This document shows positions 1 through 5,729 of a stretch of DNA of 5,893 nt, one piece after another. A program made the translations under genes and the position numbers. The stretch is taken from assembly GCA_017550775.1 (NCBI GenBank), contig JAFZOA010000295.1, positions 1-5,893 on the forward strand, in the 5' to 3' direction. Within the stretch, counting starts at the first letter, position 1. The number at the start of each line of letters is the position of its first letter. Source of the DNA: Ruminiclostridium sp. GTDB taxonomy: Bacteria; Bacillota_A; Clostridia; Oscillospirales; Ruminococcaceae. The notes beneath the pieces are model-generated. The model was not told where the DNA came from. It saw only the letters and a program-made list of their open reading frames with translations, and did not search any database.

Positions 1-1040
1 CGTTCAACATCGAGTCTCCCAACTACATCTCCAAGAAGACCGCAAAGTCCGATCTTATCAGCGTTGAGTACAAGGGCTCCAACGAGATAGGCTATCCCTT
101 CGGCTCGCTCTGCACAGAGGACGAGACCGTGGTCACCGCCGAGTTCAAGGGCGGAAGCAACGGTTCGGCTTCCGATCTCTCCGCCGGCGACTTCATTGGC
201 GAGAACAAGGGCGCGGGCAACAGAACGGGTATTCAGTCCTTCCTCGATAACGACGTTGTTTCCATTATGGCTGTTCCGGGTATTACCGACCCGAACGTTC
301 AGCTCACTCTCGTTGCTCACTGCGAGAACCTCGCGAGCAGATTTGCAGTGCTCGATATCCCGCGCACCGCTAAGAAGGTGGACGAGATCGCTGCTCACAG
401 AGACATCTTCTCTTCGAGCTATGCAGCTATGTATCATCCGTGGCTCACAGTGTTCGATCCGCTCGACAAGAAGAACATAGCTATCCCGCCCTCCGGCTCT
501 ATCATGGGCATTTACGCGAGAAGCGACAATTCGAGAGGCGTACATAAGGCTCCCGCAAACGAAGTCGTAAGAGCCTGCGTCGGCCTCGATACACAGTTCA
601 ACAAGGGCGAGCAGGATATCCTCAACCCGAAGGGCGTCAACCTTATCCGCCCGTTCCCGGGTCAGGGCATCAGAGTATGGGGCGCAAGAACAGTTTCGAG
701 CGATCCGAGCTGGAAGTATGTCAATGTACGCCGTCTGTTCATCTTCCTCGAAGAGACGATCAAGGCGAACACCAACTGGGCTGTATTCGAGCCGAATGAT
801 GAAGCTCTCTGGACAAGAGTTCACAGAACTATCAGCGTGTTCCTGAACGGAATGTGGAGAAACGGCTCGCTTGCCGGAACATCGGCGGAAGAGGCATTCT
901 TCGTAAACATCGGAAGAAGCACGATGAGCCAGGACGATATCGACAACGGCCGCCTTGTATGTGTGATAGGCGTAGCGCCTGTGAAACCGGCTGAATTTGT
1001 GATCTTCAGGATCACTCAGAAGACCGGCGATTCGGAATAA
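1..1040 (+). CDS. Contractile tail sheath protein, C-terminal part (5' truncated by window)
   Basis: Forms the contractile outer sheath whose shortening drives the inner tube into a target. The reading frame is open from base 3 to the TAA at 1038-1040, giving 345 visible residues; the true start lies left of the window, and the GTG at 129 is internal. The C-terminal part is the diagnostic sheath domain (Phage_sheath_1 / sheath C-terminal families). It includes G-V-N-L-I-R-P-F-P-G-Q-G at 633 onward, then R-V-W-G-A-R-T, Y-V-N-V-R-R-L, A-V-F-E-P-N-D-E-x-L-W, and near the end A-P-V-K-P-A-E-F-V followed by a final I-x-Q. These match sheath proteins of myophages, R-type pyocins and extracellular CIS. 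The tube gene follows after 21 bp, the classic sheath-tube order. Arginine is mostly AGA, unlike the ATPase gene, which suggests high expression. The family call is very secure; phage versus CIS is decided by context. Confidence 0.95.
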   Translation, partial: FNIESPNYISKKTAKSDLISVEYKGSNEIGYPFGSLCTEDETVVTAEFKGGSNGSASDLSAGDFIGENKGAGNRTGIQSFLDNDVVSIMAVPGITDPNVQLTLVAHCENLASRFAVLDIPRTAKKVDEIAAHRDIFSSSYAAMYHPWLTVFDPLDKKNIAIPPSGSIMGIYARSDNSRGVHKAPANEVVRACVGLDTQFNKGEQDILNPKGVNLIRPFPGQGIRVWGARTVSSDPSWKYVNVRRLFIFLEETIKANTNWAVFEPNDEALWTRVHRTISVFLNGMWRNGSLAGTSAEEAFFVNIGRSTMSQDDIDNGRLVCVIGVAPVKPAEFVIFRITQKTGDSE

Positions 1041-1061
1041 TTGAAAGGGGGTTAAACTAAT

Positions 1062-1484
1062 ATGATTTATCCACATACACGGTTCAGGTATAAGGTCGAG
1101 ATAGACGGTATTGATGCCGGGGGGTTCTCCGAGGCCACCGGATTTGACGCTTCGATAGATGTTGTAGAGTACAGAGAGGGCGATATGGAGACCACGCCTT
1201 CAAAGATACCGGGACTTAAGAGATACGGAAACATCACACTCAGACAGGGTCTTGTTGACTCCACAGCTATATATGACTGGATGATCACCGGTGTGAACGG
1301 CGCGGTCGACAGAAAGACCATAACCATTACACTGCTTGATGAAGAAGAGGCTCCCGCAGCTTCATGGCAGGTCATAAACGCTTGGCCTATGAGATATACT
1401 GCTCCCGACTTCAACGCGACCGCTTCGGAAGTCGCGATCGAGTCGATCGAGATCGCCCATGAGGGTATGACAAGAGTTTCGTAA
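1062..1484 (+). CDS. Inner tail tube protein (T4 gp19-like phage tail protein family)
   Basis: Builds the rigid hexameric inner tube that the sheath surrounds and propels. The 140 residues match the usual size (about 140-160) and pattern of the gp19-like tube family. Visible hallmarks are F-R-Y-K-V-E-I-D-G-I near the N-terminus, G-G-F-S-E-A-T-G-F, V-E-Y-R-E-G-D, I-P-G-L-K-R-Y-G-N-I-T-L-R-Q-G, W-Q-V-I-N-A-W-P, and the C-terminal A-I-E-S-I-E-I-A-H-E-G. The start at 1062 is supported by a strong purine-rich ribosome binding site (GAAAGGGGG, 1043-1050 and following) and by the family's typical N-terminus. Like the sheath gene it favours AGA for arginine. It lies 21 bp after the sheath stop, so the two are co-transcribed, and a hairpin follows its stop by about 12 bp. 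Only one tube gene is visible; Afp/PVC-type particles carry two, and a second could lie outside the window. Confidence 0.95.
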   Translation: MIYPHTRFRYKVEIDGIDAGGFSEATGFDASIDVVEYREGDMETTPSKIPGLKRYGNITLRQGLVDSTAIYDWMITGVNGAVDRKTITITLLDEEEAPAASWQVINAWPMRYTAPDFNATASEVAIESIEIAHEGMTRVS

Positions 1485-1496
1485 ATTTATGCTGAG

Positions 1497-1528
1497 CAAT
1501 AAGACCGTTCGATCGAGCGGTCTTATTG
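1497..1528 (+). terminator. Strong hairpin after tube gene; terminator or attenuator
   Basis: Arms 1497-1507 and 1518-1528 (CAATAAGACCG / CGGTCTTATTG) are perfect 11-bp complements. They can extend inward by three further pairs, one of them G-T, to a four-base loop (GATC, 1511-1514). The stem lies 12 bp past the tube stop. There is no uninterrupted T tract after it; the T-richness is inside the 3' arm. It may therefore be a leaky terminator, a processing site or a 3'-end stabiliser rather than a full stop. Its position would let sheath and tube mRNA exceed downstream mRNA. Confidence 0.55.
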
Positions 1529-1534
1529 TATAAT
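1529..1534 (+). promoter_or_regulatory. Possible -10 element (TATAAT) ahead of SH3b gene
   Basis: A perfect TATAAT begins one base after the hairpin arm and ends 25 bp before the ATG at 1560, a fitting distance for a short leader with the TAAGGAG ribosome binding site at 1545-1551. I see no convincing -35 hexamer 16-18 bp upstream, since that space is occupied by the hairpin, and no TGN extension. A promoter is therefore only possible. Confidence 0.3.
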
Positions 1535-1559
1535 CAGTCATCAATAAGGAGTAACGGAT

Positions 1560-1973
1560 ATGGCGAAAAAGAATAAGAAGACCGAAGCGCCCGCAGAAGA
1601 GCTCGTTCATGAAGACGTAATGACTGTTGACACCGGTGCCGAAGACACAAGTGCCGCAGACACAAGTGCAGTTGAGCCCGGTGCACCCGCGAACGACGAG
1701 CCCGGATCCGCACCGGAGGAACCCGTTACGGAAGCGGAGTCTCCCGCACAGGAGGAAGCCTCTCCGGAGGGCGAAAGCTCCGTCGGAGTGATAACCAGAC
1801 CGGTCAATTTCAGGACGGGTCCTCGCTTTACGAACGCGCCGATCGCCGAGCTCAAGCCGGGTACGACAGTGACGATCTCCGGTTCGGAAGAAGGCGACAG
1901 GGGCAAGTGGTACAAGTGTGTATTTGACGGTAGAACGGGGTATGTCAAGGCAACGGGCATAAGCGTAAAATAA
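1560..1973 (+). CDS. Acidic-tailed protein with C-terminal bacterial SH3 (SH3b) domain
   Basis: 137 residues. It opens with a basic patch (K3, K4, K6, K7). Residues about 9-74 are almost entirely Glu, Asp, Ala, Pro, Ser, Thr and Gly, with no Cys, Trp, Tyr or Phe, so this part is probably disordered. An SH3b-like domain fills about 75-137, marked by V-N-F-R-T-G-P (82-88), L-K-P-G-T-T-V-T-I (98-106), W117-Y118-K119 and G-R-T-G-Y-V-K-A (124-131). SH3b domains commonly bind cell-wall peptides or glycans, yet there is no signal peptide or membrane segment, so the protein is made in the cytosol. The start is fixed by TAAGGAG at 1545-1551. Its place after the tube gene suggests a particle-associated role (wall binding, anchoring or an accessory of the particle), but that is inference. 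The domain call is good; the function is unknown. Confidence 0.85.
   Translation: MAKKNKKTEAPAEELVHEDVMTVDTGAEDTSAADTSAVEPGAPANDEPGSAPEEPVTEAESPAQEEASPEGESSVGVITRPVNFRTGPRFTNAPIAELKPGTTVTISGSEEGDRGKWYKCVFDGRTGYVKATGISVK
1629..1673 (+). repeat. Three tandem 15-bp units inside the SH3b gene
   Basis: Units at 1629-1643, 1644-1658 and 1659-1673 encode D-T-G-A-E, D-T-S-A-A and D-T-S-A-V (residues 24-38). The last two share the 11-base block GACACAAGTGC exactly; the first is diverged. The repeat keeps the frame, so copy-number change would alter only the length of the acidic linker. Confidence 0.75.
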
Positions 1974-1990
1974 TTAATAACTGCTCTGTC

Positions 1991-2009
1991 ACACCTGATG
2001 GTTGTTTTT
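1991..2009 (+). terminator. Weak hairpin plus T-run after SH3b gene
   Basis: ACACC (1991-1995) can pair with GG-TGT (2000-2005) around one bulged T, with a TGAT loop and a T run at 2005-2009. It sits 18 bp after the SH3b stop. The stem is short and imperfect, so it may not terminate. I see nothing else in the 72-bp gap beyond the ribosome binding site of the next gene, and no convincing promoter. Confidence 0.22.
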
Positions 2010-2045
2010 CAAGGCGTTTGCCAATACGGGATTTAAGGGAATAAT

Positions 2046-2240
2046 ATGAAGCAGTATAAAGTTTTAATGGTTGACACTTTCGAGGAAATGAGAACGGCTA
2101 AATATGAAAAACTCGAAAGAATTATGAATGATATGTCAAAGGAAGGCTGGGAGGTCGTATGCCATTCTCCGCAGCCGGGCTCTAACAACACAAATCTGTT
2201 GGTAACATTTTGCAAAGAGGACGTTCAAAAAATCAACTGA
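2046..2240 (+). CDS. Small DUF4177-like protein
   Basis: 64 residues. The pattern is that of the DUF4177 family: a short opening strand (Y4-K5-V6-L7-M8-V9), a charged amphipathic helix (about 12-32) ending in K32-E33-G34-W35-E36-V37-V38, and a closing strand T49-N50-L51-L52-V53-T54-F55. The K-E-G-W-E core and the L-L-V-T-F end are the family signature. Such proteins are small, soluble and uncharacterised, and are common near other genes in Firmicutes. The start is supported by AAGGGA at 2035-2040, five bases from the ATG. Codon use is more AT-rich than in the neighbouring CIS genes (AAA, TTA, AAT), so it may have arrived separately or be weakly expressed. A role in the injection system cannot be inferred from sequence alone. 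Confidence 0.8.
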   Translation: MKQYKVLMVDTFEEMRTAKYEKLERIMNDMSKEGWEVVCHSPQPGSNNTNLLVTFCKEDVQKIN

Positions 2241-2263
2241 ATGGTATGGCAGCGCCTTAATAA

Positions 2264-2408
2264 TTGTGGTGCGCGCAAGTGCGCGGTTTTAAATAGTGTA
2301 CAGTTTACAGGTTACAGTGTACAGTTATTGCTGCGGCTGCGGAGCTTTTTAAAACCGTCGCCGCAGGCGACACCACAACTGTAAACTGTTAACTGTAACC
2401 TGTAAACT
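2264..2408. repeat. Interleaved inverted-repeat element in the intergenic region
   Basis: Two inverted pairs are interleaved in the order U-A-U'-A'. U (2264-2293) reads TTGTGGTG, then a GC hairpin, then GGTTTTAAA. U' (2348-2378) is its reverse complement at both flanks but holds a different hairpin (GTCGCC-GCA-GGCGAC, 2357-2371). A (2302-2326) and A' (2384-2408) are 25-base arms complementary at 23 positions, built from variants of ACAGTTTACAGGTTACAGT. Between A and U' lies a duplicated hexamer, CTGCGG (2331-2342). The layout suggests a small dispersed palindromic repeat, or two inverted copies of one. No transposase is present. This element accounts for most of the 186-bp gap between 2240 and 2427. 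Confidence 0.7.
2272..2290 (+). terminator. GC hairpin followed by T-run; candidate intrinsic terminator
   Basis: CGCGC (2272-2276) pairs perfectly with GCGCG (2281-2285) around an AAGT loop and is followed by GTTTT (2286-2290). It lies 31 bp after the DUF4177-like stop and forms the core of repeat unit U. The counterpart hairpin in U' is followed by the same GGTTTTA on the minus strand, so the element could act in both directions. Stems are short, so efficiency is uncertain. Confidence 0.45.
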
Positions 2409-2426
2409 AAATACGATGGAGAAAGT

Positions 2427-4649
2427 ATGGAGATCAGAAAGCTTTACGGTTCGTTCTTTAATATCGGGGATATGTTAATTCCGTATACCGATGACAATGA
2501 GGTACTTACGGATCTGTTTTCTTATCTCGACCTTTGCTTCACGCTTGTCACGAGCGCGAGAGGCTTCAGCGCGGAGAGCGTTCCGGATCGCGGACAGACG
2601 GGCTCCGCGCTCGGTCTTTCGGTGTCGTCCGCCGATCTCGGAGACCTTCTGGTCTCGCGGCGGGACAGCGGGAGCGGCGACCGGCTTTCCGCAGAAGCGA
2701 TAGATCAGGTGGAGAATGCCCGGTTCCATATCGAGCAGAGAAGGAAACGCGGTGCCGATAACGGCTTTTTGTCGCGCTTTGACGTTCTGTGCCTGAAATT
2801 CGGTCTGAGCGAGCTGGAACGCTTCTCTTTGCTGCTTGCGCTTTCGGTGGAATACGACAGAAAGTACGAGGCGGTATATACCTATCTCCACAACAACAGC
2901 AGCGATTACTGTCCCACCAAGTGGCTGGCGGTGAAGCTGTACGAGTACCTTTTCGGCGTGACTGAGGACCGCGCTGCGCTTACCGACGACTCCCCGCTTT
3001 GCAGGTTCCTCTGCGAGCGCGGACAGAGGCGCGCGGAGCGAGGTGACAGCGCCCAGAGGCTCTCGCTCTCGCCGAGGGTGTCCGCGTATCTGCTCGGAAA
3101 GAATGAGCTGTCACCGGCTCTGACCGAGTTTTGCCGCATTTACCCGACGTTTGACGCGCAGGCGTATGTGCCGGTGAGGGTAGATACCGCCGTGTTCGTG
3201 AGAGAGCTGTTCCTCGACAAAGCTCTTGCGGAAAACCCGCGGTTCGCTCTCAACATATACGGCCCCGTCGGGATAGGAAGACGGCACACCGCCTCCATCG
3301 CAGCGGAGAGCGTCGGGCTTAATATGCTGGATATCGACCTGTATAAGCTCCTGACGGCACGGAACGAGGACGTGCGGCTGCGGCTGGACATGATCTACAC
3401 CGAGACCGAGCTGCTCGGGGCGGTACCGTGCTTCACGTTTAACGCGTCGCTCACCGAGTCGGACAATGAGGGCAAGACAAGGCGTTCTCCGCTGGCGGAT
3501 ATCGTTACCCGCACTGCGGAGTACATCTCGTCGCTGTTCGGCTTCTTCTTCTGGATAACGCCGGAAAAGAGCGACATTTTCTCCTTTGTGGATACCCGGT
3601 TCATAAGTGTGGAGTTACCCATGCTGACGGCGAATGAGCGCAGGCTTTTCTGGGAACACTGTCTTGGTGGGGACTCCGACGACATCTCCGTGTTCGCCAA
3701 CCAGTATATCCTCACGCCGGACAGCATATCGAAGGCTGCGGCTTCCGCCTCGGACATAGCGAGACTCAAAGGCGTGGAACGCGACCGCTCGGTCATATCC
3801 GAGGCGATACGGCTTCATTCCGTGAACCAGCTCGGGAACTACGCGACGAAGATTAACGCGGTGTTCACCTGGGACGACCTCGTGGTGAGCGAGGATCAGA
3901 AGCGGAAGATGAAGATGATCTGCGACCAGGTCAAATACCGCGGCGTTGTCAACGAGGACTGGGGCTTCGCGAAGAAGTCGCCCTACGGACGCGGGCTCTG
4001 CGCGCTGTTCTACGGCTCCCCCGGCACCGGCAAGACAATGGCTGTGCAGGTCATGGCGAACGAGCTCGGGGTGGATCTGTACCGCATAGATCTGTCACAG
4101 CTCACGAGCAAGTACATCGGCGAGACCCAGAAGAACATATCCGCGCTGTTTGCCAAGGCTAAGAACATCAACGCGATGCTGTTCTTCGACGAGGCGGACT
4201 CGATGTTCGCGAAGCGCTCGGAGGTGAAGGACGCCAACGACCGCTATGCCAACGCGGACACCGCGTTCCTGCTGCAAAAGCTTGAGGATTACGAGGGAAT
4301 AACCATTCTTGCGACGAACTACGTCAACAACATCGACGACGCGTTCAAACGCAGGATCAGGTTCATGATAAACTTTGTGTTCCCGACGCCGGACGTGCGG
4401 CTGATGCTGTGGAAGAAGATACTCCCCCCCAGCGCGCGCACCGACGAGGAGATAGACTTCGAGTTCTATGCCGAGCACTTCGAGCTCTCGGGAAGCAACA
4501 TCAAGGAGATACTCACCAATGCCGCGTACCTTGCGGCAGCGGAGCACACCGGGCTTTGCAACCGCCACGTCATTGAGGCGATAAAGCTCAACTTCTCGAA
4601 GTACGGGAAGATACTCACCAACGAGGATTTCGGCTATCTCGGCACATAA
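2427..4649 (+). CDS. Two-domain AAA+ ATPase of extracellular contractile injection systems (Afp15/Pvc15-like)
   Basis: 740 residues, soluble, with no signal peptide. After an N-terminal region with a Ser/Gly/Arg-rich linker (about 43-110) comes a helical, winged-helix-like segment (about 113-178: F-G-L-S-E-L-E-R-F-S-L-L-L-A, then E-Y-D and P-T-K-W-L-A) typical of CIS-linked ATPases. A first ATPase module (about 265-410) is degenerate: its Walker A position reads G279-P-V-G-I-G-R-R-H-T and no D-E Walker B is visible. The second (about 470-710) is complete: Walker A G530-S-P-G-T-G-K536-T537, Walker B L-F-F-D588-E589-A-D, sensor 1 A-T-N631, arginine-finger region F-K-R642-R643-I-R and sensor 2 L-S-G689-S-N-I. 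Family members are thought to aid particle assembly or maturation. It lies 49 bp before the next gene. The start has GGAG at 2418-2421. Arginine use (CGC, CGG, AGG) is unlike the sheath gene. The ATPase call is near certain; the CIS assignment is strong from domain order and context. Confidence 0.9.
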   Translation: MEIRKLYGSFFNIGDMLIPYTDDNEVLTDLFSYLDLCFTLVTSARGFSAESVPDRGQTGSALGLSVSSADLGDLLVSRRDSGSGDRLSAEAIDQVENARFHIEQRRKRGADNGFLSRFDVLCLKFGLSELERFSLLLALSVEYDRKYEAVYTYLHNNSSDYCPTKWLAVKLYEYLFGVTEDRAALTDDSPLCRFLCERGQRRAERGDSAQRLSLSPRVSAYLLGKNELSPALTEFCRIYPTFDAQAYVPVRVDTAVFVRELFLDKALAENPRFALNIYGPVGIGRRHTASIAAESVGLNMLDIDLYKLLTARNEDVRLRLDMIYTETELLGAVPCFTFNASLTESDNEGKTRRSPLADIVTRTAEYISSLFGFFFWITPEKSDIFSFVDTRFISVELPMLTANERRLFWEHCLGGDSDDISVFANQYILTPDSISKAAASASDIARLKGVERDRSVISEAIRLHSVNQLGNYATKINAVFTWDDLVVSEDQKRKMKMICDQVKYRGVVNEDWGFAKKSPYGRGLCALFYGSPGTGKTMAVQVMANELGVDLYRIDLSQLTSKYIGETQKNISALFAKAKNINAMLFFDEADSMFAKRSEVKDANDRYANADTAFLLQKLEDYEGITILATNYVNNIDDAFKRRIRFMINFVFPTPDVRLMLWKKILPPSARTDEEIDFEFYAEHFELSGSNIKEILTNAAYLAAAEHTGLCNRHVIEAIKLNFSKYGKILTNEDFGYLGT

Positions 4650-4698
4650 GACCGTAGCTGATAACCCCCGAAACTTACTGAAACAGAGGAGATCAATT

Positions 4699-5211
4699 AT
4701 GGATATCGGTAATCTGAAAGAGTTCCTGAAGCTGTTAAGATACGGCGTTTCGGAAAATGCGGAAGAGGTCGTCATTGACGATACCGAGGACGGCCCCGTG
4801 CTTGTATGCACCGCTAAGTCGCCGTTCATCGAGGACAGCGTGCTCGAATACGAGATCTCCCTCATGCCCGACGACAACGGGACGATCTTCACGGAGATCA
4901 GTATTGCCATGTTCACCGGCATCGACAACGCCTCGTTCGACGGGCTCGACCGGCTGTTCAATATGTTCAATGACCTGTTCTCGTTCCGGCCGGGAAGCTA
5001 CAAGCTCATAGACGAGTCGGGGACTGTGATGTTCACGCAGGGGTTCCTGCTCAATGAGACTGTCCCGGAAAAGACGGCGATAAGCATGATCGGCAAGACC
5101 ATGAAGGTCATGGAGGACATCGTGTACACCACCGGCGGATATATCCTGAAGCATCTCTCGGGAGCAAGCCCCGAGGATATAATGAAAGAGCTTTGCAAAG
5201 CGGAGGGCTGA
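4699..5211 (+). CDS. YbjN / type III chaperone-fold-like protein, copy 1
   Basis: 170 residues, acidic, no signal peptide or membrane segment. I recognise no named family with certainty. The apparent order is an N-terminal helix, strands (V24-V25-I26-D27 and V34-L35-V36), strands with E-Y-E-I-S-L-M and F-T-E-I-S-I-A-M-F, a central amphipathic helix (80-96, with L-F-N88-M-F-N91), then G99-S-Y-K-L-I-D and G108-T-V-M-F, a long helix, and G-G-Y-I-L near the end. This alpha/beta layout with the mid-protein helix resembles YbjN-like and class I type III secretion chaperone folds, which bind partner proteins as dimers. The start is set by AGGAG at 4687-4691. The next gene begins three bases after its stop, so the two are translationally coupled. 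The function is unknown; a chaperone role for a CIS component or cargo is inference. Confidence 0.85.
   Translation: MDIGNLKEFLKLLRYGVSENAEEVVIDDTEDGPVLVCTAKSPFIEDSVLEYEISLMPDDNGTIFTEISIAMFTGIDNASFDGLDRLFNMFNDLFSFRPGSYKLIDESGTVMFTQGFLLNETVPEKTAISMIGKTMKVMEDIVYTTGGYILKHLSGASPEDIMKELCKAEG
5202..5206 (+). promoter_or_regulatory. Ribosome binding site inside upstream gene (coupling)
   Basis: GGAGG overlaps the last codons of the 4699-5211 gene, eight bases before the ATG at 5215. With only three bases between stop (5209-5211) and start, terminating ribosomes can reinitiate, which favours matched amounts of the two related proteins. Confidence 0.7.
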
Positions 5212-5214
5212 ACT

Positions 5215-5718
5215 ATGAGCAACGAATGGGGTAAGGATTTTTTGACGGAGCTCGGGAAGATCTTCTCCGGCTCCGGGATAGACGCTTACATGACGGAATT
5301 CGGCGGCGGCGACGCTCTCATGATCGAACCGGACGGCGAGGAAATACGGGCGAACGCCATTGTCACCGTTGAGCAGTCCGACGACGACTGCACCTGTGTG
5401 AGCCTTATGCTCCCGCTGTTTGACAAGCTTGAACCGGGCGTGGCGGCCGACCTTGTGAAGCTTGTGCGGTATATGAACAAGTACCTGACTCTCGGGAGCT
5501 TTGCGGTCTCCGAGGAGGACGGGACGTTTATCTTCTCTCACACGTTCGTGATCGACGAGGACACGGAGCGGGTAATTCTGTGCGGTATCGTCTCAGAGGC
5601 GCTCGACATAGCGGAGGAAACGGCGGCTATGGGCGGAGATATGGTGCTTCCGGTCATAAAGGGTGAAAAGCCGGTTTCGGAGCTCCTCAACAACGAGTCT
5701 GTGATAGTGCAGCAGTAA
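5215..5718 (+). CDS. YbjN / type III chaperone-fold-like protein, copy 2
   Basis: 167 residues, strongly acidic, no signal peptide or membrane segment. It shares the plan of its upstream neighbour at low identity. A leading helix (5-17, W-G-K-D-F-L-T-E-L) is followed by strands with a D-D-D turn (56-58) before C-T-C-V-S-L-M-L-P. The central helix (79-93) contains Y86-M-N88-K-Y-L, then come G94-S-F-A-V, D102-G103-T104-F-I-F, a following strand F-V-I-D, and G-G-D-M-V-L near the end. The N-x-x-L..G-S-[YF]..G-T-x-x-F spacing matches the first copy almost exactly, so the two are probably an ancient duplication acting as a heterodimer or as chaperones for different partners. The protein runs past the fold into a short polar tail (E-S-V-I-V-Q-Q). 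It is three bases from copy 1 and 11 bp before the next gene, so it is in the same transcript. The specific function is unknown. Confidence 0.85.
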   Translation: MSNEWGKDFLTELGKIFSGSGIDAYMTEFGGGDALMIEPDGEEIRANAIVTVEQSDDDCTCVSLMLPLFDKLEPGVAADLVKLVRYMNKYLTLGSFAVSEEDGTFIFSHTFVIDEDTERVILCGIVSEALDIAEETAAMGGDMVLPVIKGEKPVSELLNNESVIVQQ

Positions 5719-5729
5719 GGGGGGAGAAT

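Noticed and set aside
129..131. GTG as start of the sheath gene
   Set aside because: The same frame is open to the left edge, and the upstream translation (including S-N-E-I-G-Y-P-F-G) is continuous with the sheath domain, so the gene is truncated by the window.
1..1484. Ordinary prophage tail region
   Set aside because: Possible from sheath and tube alone, but the CIS-type ATPase on the same strand and the absence of any phage morphogenesis or lysis gene in the window make a CIS more likely. It is not fully excluded.
2264..2408. CRISPR array
   Set aside because: The repeated blocks are few, inverted, unevenly spaced and lack regular spacers, and no cas gene is visible.
2475..2891. Minus-strand open frame opposite the ATPase N-terminus
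   Set aside because: The ATPase frame is continuous and family-like here; the antisense translation is Arg/Ala-rich and featureless.
4424..4430. Seven-C tract in the ATPase gene as a phase-variation switch
   Set aside because: It encodes an in-frame Leu-Pro-Pro in a GC-rich gene, the tract is short, and the downstream frame continues normally to sensor 2 and the stop.
2427..4649. ClpV-type ATPase of a type VI secretion system
   Set aside because: The motifs fit the classic AAA clade with a degenerate first module and a CIS-type helical N-terminus, without the Clp N-domain or middle coiled coil.
4095..4970. Long minus-strand open frame (291 codons) across the ATPase end and the next gene
   Set aside because: It lies opposite two well-supported genes, has no recognisable domain or good ribosome binding site, and its second half is the composition expected from the antisense of codon-biased sequence.
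4735..5541. Minus-strand open frame (268 codons) opposite the chaperone-like pair
   Set aside because: It is antisense to two coupled genes with strong ribosome binding sites; the translation is His/Arg/Val-rich with no family pattern.
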